A DNA stretch of 64,000 nucleotides from Ciceribacter sp. L1K22. GTDB taxonomy: Bacteria; Pseudomonadota; Alphaproteobacteria; Rhizobiales; Rhizobiaceae. The translations under genes were made by a program, and so were the position numbers. Shown here piece after piece: positions 38,001 to 45,316 of this stretch. Location: NCBI RefSeq assembly GCF_017599385.1, contig NZ_JAGFPK010000001.1, positions 3,231,436-3,295,435 on the forward strand. Reading direction: 5' to 3'. The first letter of the stretch is position 1. Each line of letters begins with the position of its first letter. Under the pieces are notes generated by a model. The model searched no databases, had not been told where the DNA came from, and saw only the letters and a list, made by a program, of their open reading frames with translations.

Positions 38001-40586
38001 GTTTTCGCGGTTCGACAGGACCTGATGGAAGAGAGCACTTGGAATGCGCTTCTGGCAGCTGCGCGTGTCGTCCTCCACGCGCGAAACGGCAAGATCGTTG
38101 ATCAGATAAACCGCGCGGTCTCACTCTATTCTTCGCCACGCGGCGGGGAAGGGCGCGATGCGGAATGGTCTGGCCGAATATCTTCACCTTTGCTGCCCAA
38201 AACAGAACGAGATCAGACTGAAGCCGATCTCGACCTCTGGAACGGATTTGGGGGATTTAGCAAGGATGGTCGCGAATACGTCATCCGTCTGCAGGCCGGT
38301 GAGACGACGCCTCATCCGTGGATCAATGTTATCGCCAACGAGCAGTTCGGCTTCCATGTCTCGGCCGAAGGATCGGGCTTCACCTGGAGCAAAAATTCCC
38401 GCGATTATCAATTGACGCATTGGTCAAACGACCCGGTGATCGATCGCTCCGGTGAGGCTTTCTACATCACCGACCTTGACAGCGGCGAGGTCTATTCCCC
38501 TACTGCCTCCGGCAACCTGCGCTCCGAAAGCACATTCGAGGCACGTCACGGTCTCGGCTATTCCGTATTTGAAGCCGTTCACACCGATATCAGAACAACG
38601 CTCACTCAGACCGTGGCGAGGACGCTCCCAGTCAAGCTGAGCCGCTTGACGCTCCAAAACACATCGCTCGAAAGGCGACGTCTGCGTTGCTACGCGCTGG
38701 TAGAGTGGGTGTTGGGCAACAATTCGCAGAAGACGGCGCCATTCGTGTTGTCGAGCTTCGACGAGGAAACTGGCAGCCTTTTCGCTACAAATCCCTACAG
38801 CATAGATTACGCAAGCCGCTATTCCTTCTTCGGAGCGTCAGCGCGGCCGGACAGCTTCACAACGAACCGACGGGAGTTTGTCGGGCGAAATGGATGCATC
38901 AAGCTTCCGCAGGCGGTAGCGCGAGCCTCAGCGCTTCTCAGTGCCACGGAAAGCGAAGGCGACCCTTGCGCCGCACTGGCTTTCGATATCGAGTTGGGCC
39001 CTGGCGAGACGCGAGAGTTGGTCTTCCGACTGGGCGATGGTGGTTCGAGAGAAGAGGCTGGAGACATTTTAGATAAGGTCTCCGCGATATCCTTTGACAA
39101 AGTCCTCAACGAGCAGAAGGACTTCTGGCTCGACTTCACCAGCCGCGTAAAGGTGCATACACAGGATATCGCGCTCAATAACCTCGTGAATTTCTGGCTC
39201 CCTTACCAAACGTATGGTTGCCGTATCACTGCAAGGGCGGCATTCTACCAAGCAAGCGGCGCCTACGGTTTCCGTGATCAGTTGCAGGACTCGTTGAGCC
39301 TTCTCCTTCACGATCCAGGGCTTGCCAGACGACAGATCCTCGCAGCCGCAGGGCGTCAGTTCCGCGAAGGCGATGTACAACATTGGTGGCTGCCGCAGAC
39401 CGGCGCAGGCGTCCGCTCAACCATTTCGGACGACGTCGTGTGGCTTTCTTACGCCATCGTCCGCTACATCAGGACCACGGGCGACGCCGGTATCCTCGAT
39501 GAGCGTATACCTTTCCTGTTGGGACCGGAGCTCAAGCCGGGCGCCCACGATGGATTCTTCCAGCCAGAGATATCGGAAGATGACGCCGATCTCTATGAAC
39601 ACGCGGCATCTGCTTTGGATCTCGCCATACAGCGTACCGGTGAACATGGCCTGCCATTGATCCTCGGTGGCGACTGGAACGACGGGATGAACCGGGTAGG
39701 CGAGAGCGGACGCGGCGAAAGCGTCTGGCTGGGCTGGTTCCTGGGTCAAGGACTACGGGACTTCATTCCGTACGCCGAGCGTCGCGGAGATCTCGCCAGA
39801 ATGGCGCGGTGGCAGAAGCATCTAACCGACCTGACGCAGTCACTGGACACGCAGGCATGGGACGGAAGCTACTATCGGCGCGGCTATTTTGATGACGGAT
39901 CTGCGCTCGGCGCATCGGAGTCGCTCGAGTGCAGGATCGATTCGATCGCGCAGTCCTGGAGCGTGCTTTCGGATCTCGGAACACCTGACAAACGAGCGCT
40001 CGCACTCCAGTCTGCCTACGACGAACTCGTCGATCAGGAAACCGGGATCATCCGCCTCTTCACACCACCTTTCGTGCGAAGCGAGAAGGATCCCGGTTAT
40101 ATCAAGGCCTATCCGCCGGGGGTTCGGGAGAACGGAGGGCAATACACGCATGCAGCTATCTGGTTGGGAATGGCATTTGCGCGTCAGGGCGAGACCGACA
40201 AGGCCTGGCAAAGCTTCTCCATTTTGAATCCGGCGAACCGTGCTTTGACAAGGAGCGACGCAGAAACCTACCGCGTCGAACCCTATGTGGTAGCGGCTGA
40301 TGTTTACGGTGCTGAACATTATGCCGGCCGTGGTGGCTGGACCTGGTATACGGGATCGGCCGGATGGCTCCATCACTTTGCGCTAAGCGAATTGCTGGGA
40401 ATTGAGCGCCGAGGCGATCGGATGCATGTCTCGCCGCTTCTGCCCGACCACTGGCAGAGATTTTCCGCCGAGGTATCCCTGGAAGGAAAGACTTTCGCGA
40501 TCGCCGTTGATCGCTCAGGTCAAGGATATACCGTCAGCGTCAATGGCGAAAAGCTTCCAGATGCCAGCCAGGGCATACGCATCTGA
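32076..40586 (+). CDS. ndvB: Cyclic beta-1,2-glucan synthase NdvB/ChvB
   Basis: 2836-residue inner-membrane enzyme that initiates, elongates and cyclises beta-1,2-glucan from UDP-glucose; essential for osmotic adaptation and plant infection in rhizobia and agrobacteria. After a cytoplasmic N-terminus come membrane helices at about residues 415-465. The glycosyltransferase domain follows, with Asp633 and Asp635 in TLDADTRL and Q780-H-R-W-A-R-G-D. More helices lie at about 812-860 and 946-988. The C-terminal half is the GH94-like phosphorylase region that sets ring size, with Asp2533-Trp-Asn-Asp2536. Length matches Ensifer NdvB. ATG 32076 lacks a clear ribosome site; ATG 32106 is a possible alternative. 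Confidence 0.96.
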   Translation: MTNPQEYSANMPHDVMQPAPVREIETKQIDHNDSIRATYLSVEELQEKAAELAAESGTELPGFFAFDFFARHKESEQEILRVYRTTAADVESGATITPAAEWLLDNHYIIEEAIQEVRRDFPRRFYRQLPTMRVGTTEIPRTLALAWLYVAHTHSTTSQESLTALVEGFQSRQVLEIGELWALPSMVRYVLIENLRRISTRVERSRRMRRRANEVADEIIRLGDPDASDELLKRIEDLAEDNTFTTQFVYRLRNGSQNTSFAVTWLEKRLERAGRSVEEALTAEQNRLSSGNVTMGNIVRSLREIDDTEWSVWVEHVCHVDRVLGMHTDYRELDFGSRNAYRNTIEKMARRSALTEVEIAQAAIDLANDATESRESESLADVGAFLVGRQRRQLESAISYRPSLLQMLVRLITRLNWLAIALPVVGITLGALAIVAWFLFQTELSTPVIVLMLMMIALPASEGATGLFNTLVTFIVKPARLVGFEFKEGIPEAARTLVAVPCLIANRDEVDELVRNLEVHYLTNPRGEIYFALLSDWRDSQVEETQADIEVLEYAKREIAELNLRYNEDGKTRFYLLHRRRQYNPVENCWMGWERKRGKLHELNLLLRGDRDTSYIPGANVAPENIQYVMTLDADTRLMREAVTKLVGKLYHPINRPIADPKTGRVVSGYGILQPRVTPSLTTGKDASVFQRVFSINRGLDPYVFTVSDVYQDITGEGTFTGKGLYHVDAFEAAIKGRVDENTVLSHDLLEGSFARCALVTDVELVEDFPTRYEVEISRQHRWARGDWQLLPYILDPLRGITALGRWKMVDNLRRSLTPIAWFLASVLGWTTMTPLAAVLWQMLLIFCLFVAPTLSLLSGLIPRSSDFVPRAHFQSVWTEARAANAQVALRIVFIADNAWMMADAILRSLYRLFYSRKFLLEWKTAASVQSVAQGDIGSYYHSMRHAPALAVLALTIASVNGTFGVVVSLPFVVLWVLSPLVAWYVSQSAETEDRLEVPPQTLFELRKIARRTWRFYETFVTAGDNYLPPDNFQEKPEPIVAHRTSPTNIGVYLLSVVSARYFGWISFEQTVEKLEQTLSTVDRMEKHRGHLFNWYHTDTLKTLGPRYISAVDSGNLAGHLIAISSACREWAEAPSAHLQGNLDGIGDVGSILEEALKDLPDDRKIVRPLRRRLEERISGFSSALAAVKREHEFASIRIANLAVLARDIQKLAANLHHEVRSEQSAEVTRWTEALVSTCEAHIADSASDLSNIEPIRQRLVTLRDKSRDLAFSMNFTFLFRPERRLLSIGYRADSRELDEACYDLLASECRLTSLFAIAKGDLPTEHWYRLGRQVVPIGARAALISWSGSMFEYLMPPLVMQERQGGILNQTNNLVVQEQMNHGRRLNVPWGISEAAFNARDHELTYQYTNFGVPSLGLKRGLGQNAVIAPYASILASQYYPEAALENLQRLRKLGALGAYGFHDAVDFTPTRVPDGKRCAVVYNYYAHHHGMSIAAIANVAFNGRLRELFHADPVIEAAELLLQEKAPREIPVMSAKHESSVPGKGQADLLRPEIRTITDPASKDRELVFLSNGHYSVVLSATGSGFSRWNGQAVTRWKADPTEDRSGTFIFLRDTASGDWWSATATPRRAEDEKTKVIFGDDKAEFFKTVGDISSSVECIVATEHDAEGRRVTLLNTGPEDRYIEVTSYLEPVLAMDDADNAHPLFSKMFLRTEFGKRKDVIRVERNKRSPGDPDMCLAHLVVDNAGPGRPTEFETDRMAFIGRGRTLSDAAAFDRDATLSGTEGFTLDPILSLRRIVRVPSGKKVNVIFWTIAAPNREEIDQAIDRYRHPDAFSHELIHAWTRVQVEMRHIGITSQQAAAFQHLGRYLVYPETHLRADPETVRNGLASQRSLWPLAISGDYPIFALRINDDMDIDIAREALSAQEYLRRRGIVADLVIVNERASSYAQDMQHALDALCENLRHTQGDGVKPHVFAVRQDLMEESTWNALLAAARVVLHARNGKIVDQINRAVSLYSSPRGGEGRDAEWSGRISSPLLPKTERDQTEADLDLWNGFGGFSKDGREYVIRLQAGETTPHPWINVIANEQFGFHVSAEGSGFTWSKNSRDYQLTHWSNDPVIDRSGEAFYITDLDSGEVYSPTASGNLRSESTFEARHGLGYSVFEAVHTDIRTTLTQTVARTLPVKLSRLTLQNTSLERRRLRCYALVEWVLGNNSQKTAPFVLSSFDEETGSLFATNPYSIDYASRYSFFGASARPDSFTTNRREFVGRNGCIKLPQAVARASALLSATESEGDPCAALAFDIELGPGETRELVFRLGDGGSREEAGDILDKVSAISFDKVLNEQKDFWLDFTSRVKVHTQDIALNNLVNFWLPYQTYGCRITARAAFYQASGAYGFRDQLQDSLSLLLHDPGLARRQILAAAGRQFREGDVQHWWLPQTGAGVRSTISDDVVWLSYAIVRYIRTTGDAGILDERIPFLLGPELKPGAHDGFFQPEISEDDADLYEHAASALDLAIQRTGEHGLPLILGGDWNDGMNRVGESGRGESVWLGWFLGQGLRDFIPYAERRGDLARMARWQKHLTDLTQSLDTQAWDGSYYRRGYFDDGSALGASESLECRIDSIAQSWSVLSDLGTPDKRALALQSAYDELVDQETGIIRLFTPPFVRSEKDPGYIKAYPPGVRENGGQYTHAAIWLGMAFARQGETDKAWQSFSILNPANRALTRSDAETYRVEPYVVAADVYGAEHYAGRGGWTWYTGSAGWLHHFALSELLGIERRGDRMHVSPLLPDHWQRFSAEVSLEGKTFAIAVDRSGQGYTVSVNGEKLPDASQGIRI

Positions 40587-40602
40587 CAAGATTTCAAAAA
40601 TG

Positions 40603-40630
40603 GAAAGGGCGGCAATAGAGCCGCCCTTTC
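40603..40630. terminator. Bidirectional terminator between ndvB and pyc
   Basis: Perfect 11-bp stem GAAAGGGCGGC/GCCGCCCTTTC (40603-40613 with 40620-40630), six-base loop. Leftward it is followed by CCATTTTTG. It separates convergent ndvB and pyc and probably serves both. Confidence 0.75.
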
Positions 40631-40659
40631 ACCATACAGCCAAGAATACGGACGCTCGG

Positions 40660-43600
40660 TTAGTCCGCGAAGACCACCAGAAGATCTTTGGCATCAATCT
40701 GATCGCCGGTTCGGACGAGGATTTCAGAGACGACGCCGTCGCGATCGGCGTGAAGCGCAGTTTCCATTTTCATCGCCTCGATCGAAAGCAACACGTCCCC
40801 GGTCTTTACAGATTGGCCGGCCACAACTGCGACTGTCGATATAACCCCAGGCATAGGCGCGCCAATATGGGCGCCGTTGCCCGGCTCCATTTTGCGCCGC
40901 ACTGCCGAACCAGAAGCGCCATGGGCACGATCGGGGACTTTGACACGACGCGGCTGACCATTAAGTTCGAAGAAGACGGTGATCATCCCCGTGTCATCGG
41001 TCGCGCCCATGGCCTGATTGACAATGACAAGTGTCTTACCCTTCTCCAGATCGACAAACAGCTCCTCCCCGACCGGCAGGCCATAAAAGTACGAAGGCGT
41101 AGGCAGTACGGAGACTGGACCGTATAAATCGGCAGCCAGCGCGAAGTCCGTGAAGACTTTCGGGTACATGAGGTATGAGGCCAACTCGAAGTCGTTGATC
41201 TCACGCCCAAGCTTCTCCTCGACCGCCGTTCGCTCACCCTCAAGGTCCGTTTCCGGAATGAGTGACCCGGGACGGACGATGTATGGCTCCTCACCCTTCA
41301 GCGCCTTGCGCTGCAGAGCCTCTGGCCAGCCCATTGGTGGCTGCCCTAGATCACCCCGCAGCATGGACACCACCGATTCAGGGAAAGACACGTCTCGCGA
41401 AGGATCAACCACGTCGTCGACGGAAAGGTCCTGGCTAACCATCATAAGGGCCATGTCACCAACCACTTTCGACGACGGTGTCACCTTGACGATGTCACCG
41501 AACATCTGGTTCGCGTCGGCGTATGCCTGCGCCACCTCATGCCACCGGGTCTCCAGCCCCAGCGAGCGAGCCTGCTCCTTGAGATTGGTGAACTGTCCTC
41601 CCGGCATCTCATGCAGATAGACCTCCGACGCTGGGCCCTTAAGATCGCTTTCAAAAGCGGCATACTGATTTCGAACGGCCTCCCAGTAGAAGGAGAGCTT
41701 TCGGATCCATTGAGGATCAAGACCCGGATCACGCTCGGAACCCCGAAGAGCCTCGACGATGGAACCAAGGCAAGGTTGCGACGTGTTCCCGGAAAGGGCA
41801 TCCATGGCAGCGTCGACAGCGTCAACGCCGGCATCCACCGCTGCGAGCACCGTTGCCGCTGCAATCCCCGACGTGTCATGCGTATGAAAGTGGATCGGAA
41901 GATCCGTCGCCTCACGAAGTGCCTTGAAAAGGATTTTGGCAGCGGCAGGCTTCAACAGCCCCGCCATATCTTTCACGGCGATGATATGAGCACCGGCCTT
42001 CTGCAACTCCTCGGCCAGGGACACGTAGTATTTCAGGTCATACTGCGGACGAGCGGAATTGAGGATGTCACCTGTGTAGCAGATGGCAGCCTCGCACAGC
42101 TTGTTCTCCTCTGCCACCGCGTCCATCGAGACGCGCATGTTCTCCACCCAGTTAAGGCAATCGAAGACACGGAAGAGATCCACCCCACCAGCCGCCGCCT
42201 GCCGCACAAAGAATTTGACGACATTGTCGGAATAGTTCTTGTACCCGACGCCATTGGCCCCGCGCAGCAACATCTGCAGGAGGAGGTTCGGAGCACCTTC
42301 CCGAACAAGAGCAAGACGCTCCCAAGGATCCTCCGTCAGAAAACGCATGGAAACGTCGAACGTCGCTCCACCCCAGCATTCCAGAGAAAGGAGTTGTGGC
42401 AATGCTCGCGCGTAGGTCGCCGCTGCACGGGCAATGTCGTAAGTCCGCATGCGCGTCGCCAGCAGCGATTGGTGACCGTCACGCATAGTTGTGTCGGTGA
42501 TCAACACACGGCTTTCGTTGCGCATCCATTCGGCGAACTTCACCGGCCCAAGTGTATCAAGCAGCTGCTTGGTGCCATCCGGAACCGCCGCGTCGATGAA
42601 GGGGACGACTGGTTCAGCGGCATCTTCGGGAGGACGCGGGCGCCCCTTCGCTTCCGGATGACCATTCACCGTCACGTCCGCAAGATAGGTGAGCAGCTTC
42701 GTGGCACGGTCCTGGCGTTTGACCTGGGCGAACAGTTCCGGAGTCGAATCGATAAACCGTGTGGTATAGCTGTTGTCGCGGAACTTGGGATGCCCGATGA
42801 TGGCTTCGAGAAACGTGAGGTTCGTGGCCACGCCCCGGATGCGAAACTCTCGCAAAGCGCGATCCATGCGTTGGATCGCTTCGTGCGGCGTCGGCGCCCA
42901 CGCCGTCACCTTTTCCAGCAACGGATCATAGTAGCGGGTTATAACCGCGCCGGAATACGCGGTTCCCCCATCCAGACGAATACCGAAGCCCGTTGCACCT
43001 CGATAGGCGGTTATCCTGCCATAATCAGGGATGAAATTGTGTTCGGGATCTTCCGTAGTGATACGGCACTGGAGCGCGTGTCCGTTGAGACGAATGTCCT
43101 GCTGCCTCGGAACGCCGGACCCCTCCGTCCCGATAGCATGCCCATCAAGGATATGGATCTGAGCCTTGACGATATCGATACCGGTAACGACCTCCGTCAC
43201 GGTATGTTCAACCTGAATACGCGGATTGACCTCGATGAAGTAGAACTTCCCGGTATCTGAATCCATCAGGTATTCGACTGTGCCTGCGCCGATATAGTTG
43301 GTGGCTTGCGCAATCTTGAGCGAATAGCTTGCAAGCTCTTGGCGCTGAGCATCGCTGAGATAGGGCGCAGGCGCGCGTTCCACCACCTTCTGGTTTCGAC
43401 GCTGGATGGAGCAATCGCGCTCAAAGAGATGGACGACGTTTCCGTGCGTGTCTCCAAGTATCTGGCTCTCCACGTGACGGGCACGCTCCACCAGCTTCTC
43501 GAGATAGACTTCGTCCTTCCCAAATGCCGCTTTTGCCTCTCGCTTGGCCTCGGTCACTTCGCGAATGAGATCTTTAGGGTCGCGGATCGCACGCATTCCA

Positions 43601-44121
43601 CGGCCCCCGCCACCCCACGACGCTTTCAACATCACAGGGTATCCGACCTCCTCGGCAAGCCGGTGAATCTCGGCCTCGTCATCGGGCAAGGGATCAGTGG
43701 CCGGCACGACCGGTACGCCAACCGAAATCGCCAGATTGCGCGCGGCGACCTTGTTGCCCAATTGCCGCATCGTATCCGAGCGCGGACCGATGAATGTCAG
43801 CCCTGCCGCGTTGCAAGCCTCCACGAACTCCGGGCTTTCGGAAAGAAGGCCATAGCCGGGATGAATCGCATCAGCCCCTGAGAGCTTCGCAACTCGGATC
43901 ACTTCGTCGATCGACAGATAGCTCTCGATAGGTCCGAGATCTCTCGAAAGATGAGGTCCTCGTCCGACCTGATAACTCTCGTCGGCCTTGAAGCGATGCA
44001 GGGAAAGCTTGTCTTCCTCGGCCCAGATGGCAACCGTTTTAAGCCCCAGTTCGTTAGCCGCCCGGAACACGCGGATCGCTATTTCAGATCGATTGGCGAC
44101 GAGAATCTTGGAAATTGGCAA
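40660..44121 (-). CDS. pyc: Pyruvate carboxylase
   Basis: 1153-residue biotin enzyme making oxaloacetate from pyruvate and bicarbonate, replenishing the TCA cycle. Domains: biotin carboxylase (1 to about 480, with KASWGGGGRGMRA), carboxyltransferase (about 535-830, with RDGHQSLLATRMRT), allosteric/tetramerisation region, and biotin carrier (last 75 residues) with biotinyl Lys1118 in EAMKM. Length is within a residue or so of Rhizobium etli Pyc. The start is TTG at 44121 with a very strong AGGAGGAG six bases before it; no ATG gives the conserved MPISKILVANRSE N-terminus. It is flanked by expR upstream and ndvB convergent. Confidence 0.97.
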   Translation of the reverse strand: MPISKILVANRSEIAIRVFRAANELGLKTVAIWAEEDKLSLHRFKADESYQVGRGPHLSRDLGPIESYLSIDEVIRVAKLSGADAIHPGYGLLSESPEFVEACNAAGLTFIGPRSDTMRQLGNKVAARNLAISVGVPVVPATDPLPDDEAEIHRLAEEVGYPVMLKASWGGGGRGMRAIRDPKDLIREVTEAKREAKAAFGKDEVYLEKLVERARHVESQILGDTHGNVVHLFERDCSIQRRNQKVVERAPAPYLSDAQRQELASYSLKIAQATNYIGAGTVEYLMDSDTGKFYFIEVNPRIQVEHTVTEVVTGIDIVKAQIHILDGHAIGTEGSGVPRQQDIRLNGHALQCRITTEDPEHNFIPDYGRITAYRGATGFGIRLDGGTAYSGAVITRYYDPLLEKVTAWAPTPHEAIQRMDRALREFRIRGVATNLTFLEAIIGHPKFRDNSYTTRFIDSTPELFAQVKRQDRATKLLTYLADVTVNGHPEAKGRPRPPEDAAEPVVPFIDAAVPDGTKQLLDTLGPVKFAEWMRNESRVLITDTTMRDGHQSLLATRMRTYDIARAAATYARALPQLLSLECWGGATFDVSMRFLTEDPWERLALVREGAPNLLLQMLLRGANGVGYKNYSDNVVKFFVRQAAAGGVDLFRVFDCLNWVENMRVSMDAVAEENKLCEAAICYTGDILNSARPQYDLKYYVSLAEELQKAGAHIIAVKDMAGLLKPAAAKILFKALREATDLPIHFHTHDTSGIAAATVLAAVDAGVDAVDAAMDALSGNTSQPCLGSIVEALRGSERDPGLDPQWIRKLSFYWEAVRNQYAAFESDLKGPASEVYLHEMPGGQFTNLKEQARSLGLETRWHEVAQAYADANQMFGDIVKVTPSSKVVGDMALMMVSQDLSVDDVVDPSRDVSFPESVVSMLRGDLGQPPMGWPEALQRKALKGEEPYIVRPGSLIPETDLEGERTAVEEKLGREINDFELASYLMYPKVFTDFALAADLYGPVSVLPTPSYFYGLPVGEELFVDLEKGKTLVIVNQAMGATDDTGMITVFFELNGQPRRVKVPDRAHGASGSAVRRKMEPGNGAHIGAPMPGVISTVAVVAGQSVKTGDVLLSIEAMKMETALHADRDGVVSEILVRTGDQIDAKDLLVVFAD

Positions 44122-44152
44122 AACGAACTCCTCCTAAGTCGGCCGCACACAA

Positions 44153-44184
44153 TGTTGCAGTGCGAAATTCATAACCTGTTGCAG
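44153..44184. repeat. Direct repeat in the pyc 5' region
   Basis: TGTTGCAG occurs at 44153-44160 and again at 44177-44184, 24 bases start to start, 32-63 bases upstream of the pyc start. Spacing near two helical turns and the position suggest a regulator site, but I do not recognise the motif. Confidence 0.3.
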
Positions 44185-44280
44185 AAGGAAGTTCAATTTC
44201 CTGTCATATTGGAATCGTCACAGGCGGCGGTCTGCGGACCACGGACATTTGCCGTAGCGATTGCAGCCGCTGAAGGTCGC

Positions 44281-45021
44281 TCAGGTGATCAAACCGCGAC
44301 GAAAGGCGAGGGCGACGACATGTTGACGGTTCTTGGCGTTGAGCTTGTCCTGGATCCCGTTCATATACCAATCGACAGTATGGTTCGAGATTGCCAACAC
44401 CTTGCTGATCTCGTTTGAGGTCATCCCATCCGCGAGGTAACTCAAGACCTCCATCTCGCGCCTCGTGAGTTTAGCCTCGACATTGCGAACGTTTTCCAGC
44501 TCAGCGGCTTTTTTCGTGACCTCAAGATATCGCCAGAATACCCGCTTCGCGACGGCATCGAACAAGGCCATTTCCATGGGAGAGAGGTCAGCGCCCTTTC
44601 CGCCAATGGACATATTTCCGAGCAGGCCATTGCGGCTATGAATTGGAAAGATATAGCCATCTTCCAGGCCGAAACGTGCCGCATCACTCATCATCCGTTC
44701 CATCCGCGTCCGATGGGGATCCGAACGAAATGCCGATAGTGCCTCCCTCCACCGGAACCCTCGTTGGGCAACACCCAGATATCGGACCGTGGGATCGCTG
44801 ACGATGTATTTCTTTGCGACATAAGTTTCGAGCCAACGTTCAGGCCAACGGCCGGCAAGAACCAACTGCATCTGGTCGTCGAGTGGTCTCTGTTGCCGCG
44901 TCACACCGTAGTAATCGAAGCGGTAGGCCGCTAGCAGCGTCTCTAGCGCCGATGTGATATCGCTAGCAGTCCGGCATTCAGTAACCGTGGTCAAAAATTG
45001 AGTGATCTTATCAACGTTCAC
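44281..45021 (-). CDS. expR: LuxR-family quorum-sensing regulator, ExpR-like
   Basis: 246-residue regulator with an N-terminal autoinducer-binding domain (about residues 20-165, including WPERWLETYVAKKYIVSDP and Gly-rich loop) and a C-terminal LuxR helix-turn-helix (about 180-240, LTRREMEVLSYLADGMTSNEISKVLAISNHTVDWY). The position between pyc and ndvA is the position of expR in Sinorhizobium meliloti, and the length matches. ExpR there binds long-chain acyl-homoserine lactones and controls exopolysaccharide and motility. The frame is open to 45066, but GTG 45021 with GGGGA upstream gives the family start. No luxI-type synthase is in the window. The gene is intact. Confidence 0.85.
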   Translation of the reverse strand: MNVDKITQFLTTVTECRTASDITSALETLLAAYRFDYYGVTRQQRPLDDQMQLVLAGRWPERWLETYVAKKYIVSDPTVRYLGVAQRGFRWREALSAFRSDPHRTRMERMMSDAARFGLEDGYIFPIHSRNGLLGNMSIGGKGADLSPMEMALFDAVAKRVFWRYLEVTKKAAELENVRNVEAKLTRREMEVLSYLADGMTSNEISKVLAISNHTVDWYMNGIQDKLNAKNRQHVVALAFRRGLIT

Positions 45022-45088
45022 GATATTCCCCGACCGGCGCTGCCGAAGAATCGCACAGGGCCTCAATAGCGTCTAAAAGCGAGCACAG

Positions 45089-45111
45089 TACGTTAGAGAC
45101 CATTTAACGTA
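45089..45111. promoter_or_regulatory. Palindromic operator candidate between expR and ndvA
   Basis: Perfect inverted repeat TACGTTA-N9-TAACGTA, 68 bases upstream of the expR start and about 200 bases before the ndvA start. Its symmetry and location suggest an operator for expR, possibly autoregulatory. The other 250 bases of this divergent gap hold no gene I can support. Confidence 0.5.
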
Positions 45112-45316
45112 GAGTGCCAAATCTTGCCTTCCAACATAAAATTGCGTGTGTGAGAGACCCTGTGGAAACTGGTGGAACAAGTGCTCGCGTTCAAATTGGT
45201 CGGAAATCGCAGCAGAACCTCGGGCCGGGGATTTTCGCCTCTGCCGGTGGCATATTGACTATCGTTTGGAATATGCGACATCCCGGGTAAGATCGCAAAC
45301 AGTCAGGACGCATCGA

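Noticed and set aside
41539-43260. 573-codon open frame antisense to pyc
   Set aside because: It lies wholly inside pyc on the other strand, has no ribosome site and no recognisable domain; high GC makes such shadows common.
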